From Agelas oroides (lineage: Eukaryota > Porifera > Demospongiae > Agelasida > Agelasidae): a stretch of 64,000 bases of DNA. The DNA lies in assembly GCA_949130485.1 (NCBI GenBank), contig OX422201.1, positions 2,392,516 through 2,456,515 of the forward strand, in the 5' to 3' direction. The notes under the pieces are model-generated. The model saw only the letters and a program-made list of their open reading frames with translations, was not told the origin of the DNA and ran no database searches. The position numbers and the translations under genes are program-made. Positions 60,201 through 64,000 of this stretch are shown here, piece after piece (position 1 is the first letter of the stretch; the number at the start of each line of letters is the position of its first letter).

Positions 60201-62997
60201 TTCGTCGGGGCGAGGGGAGAGCCTGGGAACGAGGCTACCACTTGGTCCAGCTTGAATGTTACACTCAGACGTTGTTGCCATATTCAAATGACTCAGTTGC
60301 AAAGCTCTGGCAAGCCGTCTAAGGAACCTGCCTCGACAGTGAATGACGGATTCAAACGATACAACAGCCAGCTTGTTCAAGTCAACTACTCGAGGAGACA
60401 GCTAACCTGCGTAATTGGGACTTAACCACGTCTGCAGAGTACGTGGACTTAAACCTACAACATTAACGATGCTTACCAGCTCGTCTTATATGACTACATA
60501 GAGAGATATTTCACCAGGATAATTTATATGGCGAAACAAACAAATATAGTCCCCACTTTCGATTTTTTTTTGATATTTGGACTTATGTTGTTCTTCCACC
60601 AGTAAGCTCAAATTTATTTTGTAGTTATGCCTAGTTGGCAAAATGGCACAAGATGTTATGTTGTGAAAGTATTGTGGTGTCATTCCCATCTTGTTTGCCT
60701 GGTTTTTGAGGGTTCCATCCCTACATGCACTTGTTTTGTCCAAAAAAAACTCTTGTAGGGATTTTTTGTGACTTGTTTCTGTTGTTTTGTTTGTTTGTTT
60801 GTTTGTTTTTTGTTGTTGTTGTTGTTGTTCTTTTATATATCATGGTAAGCTATCTAGACATGTGCTTAGTGAAGCTTCTGGGGACGTACTTGCTATGAAT
60901 AATATGAGTAAGATTATGATCTAACAAAATGGTGTATAGCAGCAAACAAAAGCGTGGAGGTGCCTGATAATCGCCGGCTTGTTCGAGTTCTTTTGTTTAG
61001 AACGATATGTGGTGAGTGCAATGCCCAGTGATTTATGCCTTTCTTTCATGTTTAAATCATTGTAATGGCTTCTGCAGTTACCTTGCTATCATGGTGGAAG
61101 GTAGGCAGAAGAAAGAAAGAAATCAGAAGATGGACAATTTGCCCATTTTAGCGACTTGCTGGTCTGGTACTTTAGCGATACTTTCCAGCAAAGTTAACAG
61201 TCCTGTTGCTCATGAAAGCACTCAATAATGACTGATATGGCTCATAGAGGCCTTTGACTAATCTAACGCAGACATTTCGAGCGTGTCATTTGTGCACTTT
61301 AGTTAATTTGGCCGCCATTTCCTTTCAGGGTCATCCCTACACATGGCGTACTACCGTATGCCATGATAACTGAATCCTTGATGATTCTTGTCCTTAAATA
61401 TGTCAAGAATTTCATTAAAATCTACAAAATCCTAGCGGGTGCACTGATGCGCACATGCACCCTTTGCCCACATCTACACTCACCCCACCATCCCCCCACC
61501 CTTCCCCCCCCCCCCCCCCCAGGAAAAATCCTGTATGAAACCCTGATGCACTTTGTGACTTTGTCCATAAAGCTCTTAAATTCATGATTCTTGTCCTTGG
61601 AATGTCGGTTAGAGCACTGCAATCGTCGCTGCCACATGGCTATGTCCTCCCTGCTCTGGGTAGCGTGTGCCTTATAATTTGGAGTGACTATTTTTATACG
61701 AGTGCTTATAAGCATGATGTAGTAGTTATAATAGGTACCTATTATCCGTTATTCCTGGATTACTATAATTTTGTGTTTCATTGACTGCTGCTTGCTCTCT
61801 GTCTAGGTTAAACAGCGGAATGATGCATTGAAATACCATGTGGGCATGATAATGAAGCACAGACGGTACGGAACACTCTTTGTGCTACCTTTGCTTTTCA
61901 TTTACAGGTTGTATGTACATGTATATGTATGCTCAGAATTTGTATTTATGTTACCATGGCCCATGGCTTGCAGTGCAATTTGGGATTAATTGCATGAGTA
62001 GGGTTTGTAATTTCATGAGGCGAAACCAAGTGAAATTACTAACCCTACTAGTATAATTAATCCCAAATTGCACTGCAAGCCATGGTATCACATCAGTCAT
62101 ACAGGTTCTCTTAGACCGTATTCTTCAGCTAAACATTATACTTTTGTACACAGTGACACTAACTTTCCGCTGCATGAGACAATGAACTGAATCAAGCTTC
62201 TACCGTTACAAGATGGCACTGAACTTCCTAGCGAGTGCAAGAGAAGAGCGAACCTGGTATAGATCACCTCTGGGCGGAGCAATTAGTTAGCATAGAGTAG
62301 AAGGCATAACAGTTGACTGTTCGACCAACTAAGCATGCGAGTGAACCTGAATGATGCTCTGCTCAATCTTGTTCACCACGAACACAAGGCAGTTGGCTAG
62401 GAGAATAGATACAACCTTCTGCCACCTACCAGCAATCCTCTGCCAGACTCCAGTGACCCGAAAGATTCGAACGCGTAGTAATGACCATTTTATCATAGCT
62501 TCGAAATCAAAGGAGTAGTGATTTTTTCGTTGACAATTCACTGGAGAGCAGCTTCTGTCGTTACTTTCTTTCGTGTTTTGATTCGTTTACAACGCCATTG
62601 CTGTGTTTATCCAGGTGCCTGCGGTACTGTCTATTGACCAATCAGATGCATATTTCACTTTTTGCACAGCTAAGCCATGCCAAAAGTGAAATCCTCCCCT
62701 ACACAGTAGTAGACATGTCTGTATCCAGCTGAGGCAAGGTGTTCTAAAACAAAGATAGGATCATTCAGTATTTGGTGTTTTCATGTGCTGCTGGGTACTC
62801 ATCCTGCTACAACAGAGCTGTCACACTCCACCCATTCAGGTATGACTATCGTTGTGTGATCTATGGCTGGGACAATCGATGTGAGATGAGTGATGCTTGG
62901 ATCCTGCAGATGGGCGTAGACAGCCTGCCTCATGGCCGCAACCAGCCATTCTACAATGTGCTTGTGGAGGATGGAACCAACAGATATGCTTCTGAAG
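33111..62997 (+). CDS. FBXO21: F-box only protein 21, 12 exons; 3' end outside the window
   Basis: Substrate receptor of an SCF (SKP1-CUL1) ubiquitin ligase. Exons: 33111-33280, 40193-40441, 41800-41924, 42831-43144, 43978-44064, 45034-45077, 45607-45751, 48766-48860, 49561-49696, 55290-55421, 61807-61865 and 62840-62997. All have GT/AG sites and consistent phases, giving 571 residues (human protein about 620-630). Order of domains: F-box in exon 1 ([20 protein letters not shown]); a helical linker; the SirB1/transglutaminase-like region ([60 protein letters not shown]); and at the end the YccV-like hemimethylated-DNA-binding-type domain ([40 protein letters not shown]). The last exon ends in phase 1 at SE and the remaining ~60 residues must lie beyond 64000. 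The start MAGQEWLL is chosen because it opens just before the F-box; Met at 33090 or 33021 is possible. Introns are swollen by transposons. Confidence 0.94.
33466..33960 (+). ncRNA. tRNA-like sequence (tRNA relic or SINE head) split by a MITE
   Basis: GGTCGTAGCTCAGTGGTCAA + AGCACTGGCAACTCGTGCC (33468-33505) has the layout of a tRNA D-arm with an A-box (TAGCTCAGTGGT). After the element at 33506-33906 comes GGGTTTGATTTTCGGTTCCT, a weak B-box/T-arm at the right relative spacing. The two halves would join into one tRNA-like unit. It is decayed, and a functional tRNA is unlikely. Confidence 0.45.
33506..33906. mobile_element. ~400-bp MITE, AAGCCAGACC family, second copy
   Basis: Ends (TTGCAAGCCAGACCCCCTTC and ..GCGGAAGTGAGTAGACGGCT) are eroded. 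The body is colinear with 20282-20675, including AAGGGTCTGGTGAACTGCGT and GCAATAGCAGTCTTGAAAAC. Flanks ACTCGTGCC and GCTTGTCCC agree only partly. It interrupts a tRNA-like sequence in FBXO21 intron 1. Confidence 0.8.
34324..34672. mobile_element. MITE with TACCGTAGAT..ATCTACGGTA ends
   Basis: Left TACCGTAGATCTGGAAAATT, right TTTCCCAATCTACGGTA, with CGCGAAAATTTAACACGCGA inside and CACGAAAATTTAACACC near the other end. Confidence 0.7.
34984..35038. mobile_element. 55-bp MITE, TAGCCTCGTT family
   Basis: TAGCCTCGTTATGAGCC at the left, GGCCTGGGGACGAGGCTA at the right. The flanks give no clean 9-bp duplication. Confidence 0.6.
35154..35206. mobile_element. 53-bp MITE, TAGCCTTGTTCCCAGGC family
   Basis: TAGCCTTGTTCCCAGGCCAC pairs with GTGG + CCTGAGAACAAGGCTA. 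The core GTGGGAGAAG is shared with the element at 34984. Confidence 0.65.
36729..36791. mobile_element. Eroded MITE, TAGCCTCATTCC variant
   Basis: TTAGCCTCATTCCTAGGCTC at one side, AACCTGGGACAGGACTAGG at the other, 60 bp apart. Confidence 0.45.
36792..38182. other. FBXO21 intron 1, no gene supported
   Basis: A 111-codon open frame at 37075-37410 (plus) has no recognisable motif or splice partner, so I treat it as chance or an unrecognised relic. Confidence 0.35.
38183..38325. mobile_element. GC-rich palindromic repeat with CCCGGGCAAGCCCGGGCA core
   Basis: AGGCGGTTCCAGACCCGGGC at the left and CTGCAACCGCC at the right are partly complementary, and CCCGGGCA recurs on both sides. It is far more GC-rich than its surroundings, so an inserted MITE is likely. 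Confidence 0.5.
38380..39751 (-). pseudogene. Decayed BED-finger hAT (ZBED-like) transposase
   Basis: On the minus strand, 39675-39436 encodes a BED-type finger ([20 protein letters not shown], with the Cys upstream and His-x-x-x-x-His at its end). It runs with a frameshift into [17 protein letters not shown] and then [14 protein letters not shown], typical of the middle of ZBED/hAT proteins. Farther on, [13 protein letters not shown] and a C-terminal helical piece (about 38600-38380) follow in the expected order with stops between. There are multiple frame breaks, so no product is expected. It lies in FBXO21 intron 1. Confidence 0.65.
40193..40441 (+). CDS. FBXO21: FBXO21 exon 2
   Basis: Begins by completing Arg, then [19 protein letters not shown], with the charged segment [20 protein letters not shown] that corresponds to the acidic linker before the SirB1-like part. 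Cys content is high (eight in 83 residues). Confidence 0.85.
40943..41069. repeat. 18-bp tandem repeat (GACTTTAGTCGCCATG)
   Basis: Seven nearly perfect copies of CACCATGGACTTTAGTCG, with CACC/CGCC alternation. In FBXO21 intron 2. Confidence 0.9.
41305..41692. mobile_element. 388-bp MITE, TAGCCTCGTTCC family, perfect 9-bp duplication
   Basis: Inverted ends of about 95 bp (CCCAGCTTTCCGTCG, CCTGGTATCTTTTCTCACGT and complements). The exact 9-mer GGCTAAGTT is at 41296-41304 and 41693-41701. In FBXO21 intron 2, 107 bp upstream of exon 3. Confidence 0.92.
42148..42688. mobile_element. MITE, GGGATAA/TTATCCC TACCGTAAAAT family, second copy
   Basis: Right end GGGTGCTTATCCCGATTTTA + CAGTA. Interior (GGCAATCGATTGATTG, TTTTATCAAGAGGCCTTGCC) colinear with 12391-12973 reversed. 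The left terminus is truncated near GCCTATTTTCAAAATTAGC. In FBXO21 intron 3. Confidence 0.75.
42831..45751 (+). CDS. FBXO21: FBXO21 exons 4-7 (SirB1/transglutaminase-like region)
   Basis: Exons 42831-43144, 43978-44064, 45034-45077 and 45607-45751. They encode [20 protein letters not shown], a variable acidic loop ([15 protein letters not shown]), [17 protein letters not shown], then the best-conserved blocks [18 protein letters not shown] and [11 protein letters not shown] and [10 protein letters not shown]. In the family this fold resembles transglutaminase/SirB1 proteins; catalytic activity is not established. Confidence 0.9.
43313..43601. mobile_element. MITE with CAGGRTTTCATAC..GTATGAAACCCTG ends
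   Basis: Left CAGGATTTCATACAAGTGGG, right AAACTGTATGAAACCCTG, with C/G-rich subterminal runs. The middle (GATGTCATAATTGCCTCAAC, CTTAAATATGTGCAGAATTT) is found as two separated halves at 56337-56515 and 61367-61545. In FBXO21 intron 4. Confidence 0.75.
44224..44535. repeat. GTGCAATATC hairpin and TATATATCAGGRTGC tandem repeat
   Basis: CCGTGCAATATC and its complement around ACAC form a tight hairpin at 44234-44262; GTTATTGCACG recurs nearby in both orientations. At 44466-44535 four to five copies of a ~16-19 bp unit (TCAGGGTGCTATATA) follow. Intronic. Confidence 0.55.
44543..44960. mobile_element. Truncated MITE, TACTGTAAAATCGAGATATT end (third copy of the TACCGTAAAAT family)
   Basis: Left end TACTGTAAAATCGAGATATT, interior colinear with 42148-42688 for about 400 bp (AGCTTGCTTACAATCAGATA), right terminus missing. 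It lies 73 bp before FBXO21 exon 6. Confidence 0.75.
46150..46344. mobile_element. 195-bp MITE, TAGTCTTGCAAGCCCGACCC ends, perfect 9-bp duplication
   Basis: Inverted ends TAGTCTTGCAAGCCCGACCC and ..GGTCTAGCTTGTGAGACTA. The exact 9-mer GTCTTGAAT is at 46141-46149 and 46345-46353. Inner arms CGATCACTTTCAGTATGCGG and its near-complement. Nested between the arms of copy A. Confidence 0.9.
46783..46850. repeat. Inverted relative of the 46208-46272 segment
   Basis: AAGAATTGTCATAAATTCAA + ACGCTTTGAAGTGAAATCGT and CAATCCAAACATCAAACTTC are the near-complement of the core of the MITE at 46150-46344. Confidence 0.6.
47450..47899 (-). pseudogene. Lys/Arg/Ala/Ser tandem-repeat protein, N-terminal part of a rolling-circle transposon protein (candidate)
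   Basis: 149 codons with about five 23-residue repeats of the type [19 protein letters not shown], ending [16 protein letters not shown] and a stop. Repeats of this type (KDPEKKRAASRASY) are, from memory, the N-terminal region of long uncharacterised proteins in sponge genomes that also contain Helitron-associated domains. That link is recall, not a search. The basic repeat suggests nucleic-acid binding. The frame stops where I would expect the protein to continue, and no Rep or helicase motif is visible in 46672-47449, so it is probably a truncated remnant. The likeliest start is the Met 14 codons in (MSARNERR). Confidence 0.5.
48766..49696 (+). CDS. FBXO21: FBXO21 exons 8-9
   Basis: Exons 48766-48860 and 49561-49696, joined through a split Trp codon. 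Helical, poorly conserved linker ([31 protein letters not shown]) corresponding to the tetratricopeptide-like middle of FBXO21. The acceptor of exon 9 follows an exceptionally long pyrimidine tract (about 49440-49559). Confidence 0.82.
49697..52082. other. FBXO21 intron 9, left part; no gene supported
   Basis: Contains a half MITE end (TAGCCTTGCTCCCAGGC near 51848), a TACCGTATAGCCAGAAAATT element start near 50866, and a segment (51763-51812) duplicated at 52083. Confidence 0.35.
52125..52229. mobile_element. 105-bp near-perfect palindromic MITE, TAGCCTCGTTCCCAGGC family
   Basis: Arms of about 48 bp (CCAGTTTTTGATCGCTTGCA and exact complement) around a tiny loop. GGTCTATC is directly repeated at 52117-52124 and 52230-52237. 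A related uninterrupted segment at 51796-51810 reads GTCTATCACCATGA. Confidence 0.9.
52230..53249. other. FBXO21 intron 9; CpG-rich segment 52460-52900
   Basis: The segment is richer in CpG than the intron around it and has an internal imperfect repeat (ACCAGAGAGGCTACCCATC / ACCAAAGAGGCTATACCCATC). Open frames exist on both strands but none is recognisable; possibly a decayed transposon. Confidence 0.35.
53250..53735. mobile_element. Decayed relative of the 28477-29037 MITE
   Basis: TGGTTCCCAGCACTGAGGGG followed by ACACCTGGCATCTACTGTTT at the left. TAGTAGACACCAGGTGCTCC at the right, with GCGGTTAGTGTAACG inside. These match the order of words in the 28477 element and its inverted ends. Confidence 0.5.
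53736..55289. other. FBXO21 intron 9, right part; no gene supported
   Basis: A highly eroded inverted-repeat element may span 54391-54664 (TTAGCCTTAGTTCCAAGC .. GCTGAGAATGAGGCTA). Nothing else recognised. Confidence 0.35.
55290..55421 (+). CDS. FBXO21: FBXO21 exon 10
   Basis: 44 codons, phase 0 at both ends: [20 protein letters not shown] and a basic helix ([14 protein letters not shown]), matching the helical segment just before the YccV-like domain. Confidence 0.82.
56337..56515. mobile_element. Left half of a CAGGGTTTCATAC MITE
   Basis: CAGGGTTTCATACTGAGGAC, G-rich and C-rich runs, then ATGTCATAGTTGCCTCAACA, as in 43313-43601. Its right half continues at 61367, after the 4.85-kb insertion. 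Confidence 0.7.
57790..58360 (-). other. Possible exon-like open segments inside copy B
   Basis: An open minus-strand stretch begins [20 protein letters not shown] near 58341 and ends at a good donor (CACAAG before GTAAGAT, 58054-58060). Further open sequence lies at 58000-57827. I do not recognise a family. It may be captured exons or part of the same cargo gene. Confidence 0.3.
58568..60281 (-). pseudogene. Truncated multi-exon cargo gene of a widespread uncharacterised (probably transposon-derived) family, split by a MITE
   Basis: Minus strand. The start Met at 60281 ([15 protein letters not shown]) is followed after 12 codons by the MITE at 59669-60237. The frame resumes at 59659 and runs to [20 protein letters not shown] and PCSCHKRC near 59410. 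A T6 tract there is one base short for the expected continuation ([20 protein letters not shown]), so a frameshift. An intron with GTAAGT donor (about 59231) and TTATCTGTAG acceptor (59122) leads to [20 protein letters not shown]. Next come [24 protein letters not shown] and [10 protein letters not shown], a second frameshift near 58800, [20 protein letters not shown] and truncation near 58600. I recall proteins with this motif order in many animals without known function. The copy is dead. Confidence 0.6.
59669..60237. mobile_element. 569-bp MITE, TAGCCTCGTTCCCAGGC family, perfect 9-bp duplication
   Basis: Inverted ends of about 90 bp, nearly identical (CCCCGACGAAA, GGAGGGGGAGAGCCTGGGAC, CGATTCGCACGTGATATC and complements). 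The exact 9-mer CCACTTGGT is at 59660-59668 and 60238-60246. It interrupts the first coding exon of the cargo gene. Confidence 0.93.
60780..60835. repeat. (GTTT)n and (GTT)n microsatellite
   Basis: Several GTTT units followed by GTTGTTGTTGTTGTTGTT, right after the right arm of copy B. Confidence 0.9.
61367..61545. mobile_element. Right half of a CAGGGTTTCATAC MITE
   Basis: ACTGAATCC..TTCTTGTCCTTAAATATGT, then CATTAAAATCTACAAAATCC, a C15+ run and CTGTATGAAACCCTG, matching the right half of 43313-43601. Confidence 0.7.
61807..62997 (+). CDS. FBXO21: FBXO21 exons 11-12 (YccV-like domain)
   Basis: Exons 61807-61865 and 62840-62997, joined through a split Arg codon. Encodes the start and core of the hemimethylated-DNA-binding-type (YccV/HspQ) domain: [40 protein letters not shown], then [20 protein letters not shown]. 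This is the most conserved part of the protein. It ends in phase 1 before GTTTGTAC, and the terminal exon(s) are not in the remaining 1 kb. Confidence 0.93.
61961..62085. mobile_element. 125-bp palindromic MITE with CCATGGCTTGCAGTGC ends
   Basis: CCATGGCTTGCAGTGCAATT + TGGGATTAATT and its exact complement at the right give a 31-bp perfect terminal stem, with AGTAGGGTT..GTAATTTCA and complement inside. In FBXO21 intron 11. Confidence 0.8.
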
Positions 62998-64000
62998 GTT
63001 TGTACTGATCTGTAATGTTGATATAGACAGTTTGCTGAAGTAGCCTGTTAGACCTGGTTTAACATGGAAACTGCAGAAGTTGCCATTTCAGATCAGTAAG
63101 TGAATTCCTCTGAAGTTGCTACCTGCACTCACCATAAGTATTGGGCTTACTTACAGCATATACCTTGTTTGAAATGAATAATTGTTTATGTAGCAGTCCC
63201 CGCTACAGCCTTTCATGATTATCACCACAGTGCAAAAAGAATATCATTGTTTTGTTGCTGTCTGTAGTGTGCATGGTAAGTAACAAGACCAACGGCAACA
63301 AAAGAGAGATAACTTTTTTTTTTGGATAACTTGATTCTATAGTGATATGAACTTCTAATTTCATTGCATGTTCAGACGTAGTGCATGTGCCTTGCCGTGC
63401 CTGATGCAGATTCTCACGTGATGTGTAGTACTGACATGGTACTGATTCTTGTGAGACTTGTAGTACTGATACAGATTCTCATGGGACTTGTAATACACAA
63501 TATGGGTCCTTATACCCTGTGTGTACCTGCAGGGCTTCCCCATTGACTCCTGTGCTTTCACATGAATTAGACGTATGATGATGTGTGTTATCCATCATTG
63601 AGCTATGTTACATAATAGTCCACTATGTTATATAATATAGCAAACAGCATCAAATTGAACTACACCTATTGTAGTTCAGCCTATATATCTGGGGTTACCT
63701 CCAAAAGGCAGGTACATGTATGGAGCCAAATGTGGTAGATAAGAAGTCAACTTTATACCAGATGTTGGTGCCTTTCTCTGGCTGGTATTGAGTGCTAATA
63801 GCAACTGATGTGTTCACTATTCTGCCAAACTTGGTTGAGTTCTACAGTTTCAAGTCTTATAGACCTTATCCACACACGTTCATTTCAAGATTACGTCATT
63901 AACTTCTGGATGGCAAATTGCAAAAGGAGGGAAGGGGCGCTCTGTTTTGCAGCTGGATCACTGTGTACTATGCCAAATGGCAAACAGTACAGTGAAGATT
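62998..64000. other. FBXO21 intron 12 (to window edge)
   Basis: No acceptor followed by a frame resembling the FBXO21 C-terminus was found, so the intron runs past the right edge. Confidence 0.5.

Larger units (their letters stand above)
56516..61366. mobile_element. Hairpin-ended element, copy B, 4.85 kb (Helentron-like candidate with cargo)
   Basis: Left arm 56516-56653 and right arm 60629-60774 are diverged complements and share AATGACACCATAATACTTTC, specific to this pair. Cargo between them includes a truncated gene (58568-60281, minus). After the right arm come GTTT/GTT repeats and a ~0.5-kb tail matching copy A's tail. It ends CATCCCTACAC, then stem ATGGCGTAC / GTATGCCAT with loop TACC (61343-61364) and GATAA. 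The limits are supported because the insertion splits a CAGGGTTTCATAC MITE. Confidence 0.7.

Overview
The window is nuclear DNA of an animal, with AT-rich intron-split genes, GT-AG introns, microsatellites and very many short transposons. Four host genes can be followed exon by exon with matching splice phases. A demosponge-like, early-branching animal is my best guess. It rests on an N-terminal repeat protein of a kind I associate with sponge rolling-circle transposons and on the general style of the genome; the phylum is not proven.

Layout. 0.5-2.8 kb holds two dead transposons, a hAT and the 3' end of a non-LTR retrotransposon. 2.9-8.0 kb (minus) is a four-exon gene for a polytopic membrane protein of 668 residues that I do not recognise. 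11.6-16.3 kb (minus) is a choline/ethanolamine phosphotransferase gene with six exons found and altered positions in its catalytic motif. 16.4-26.8 kb has no gene I can support, only short inverted-repeat elements. 26.8-32.8 kb (minus) is HSCB, the mitochondrial Fe-S cluster co-chaperone, in six exons. Immediately beside it and head to head, 33.1 kb to beyond the right edge (plus) is FBXO21, with twelve exons found over about 30 kb and the last exon(s) outside the window. Almost everything from 33 to 62 kb that is not one of those exons is transposon material inside FBXO21 introns.

Mobile DNA is the most informative part. Two families of miniature elements (ends TAGCCTCGTTCCCAGGC and TAGTCTCG..AAGCCAGACC) carry long inverted ends and 9-bp target duplications, as Mutator-like elements do. 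Families with TACCGTA ends, one with CAGGGTTTCATAC ends and two hAT remnants are also present. Three larger elements (34.8-36.3, 45.8-48.5 and 56.5-61.4 kb) share an unusual plan: a 134-147 bp arm carrying ATGTAGGGATGG, cargo, the same arm inverted, an asymmetric tail, then CATCCCTACAT and a terminal hairpin whose loop (TACC) is fixed while its stem sequence changes with base pairing kept. One carries the arginine/alanine/serine repeat protein, another a truncated multi-exon gene that was itself later split by a 569-bp miniature element. I interpret these as a Helentron-like (rolling-circle) family; that is an inference.

Functionally the host genes are housekeeping: phospholipid synthesis in the ER/Golgi, Fe-S cluster delivery in mitochondria, and SCF ubiquitin-ligase targeting. 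HSCB and FBXO21 start within about 0.4 kb of each other and probably share a bidirectional promoter.
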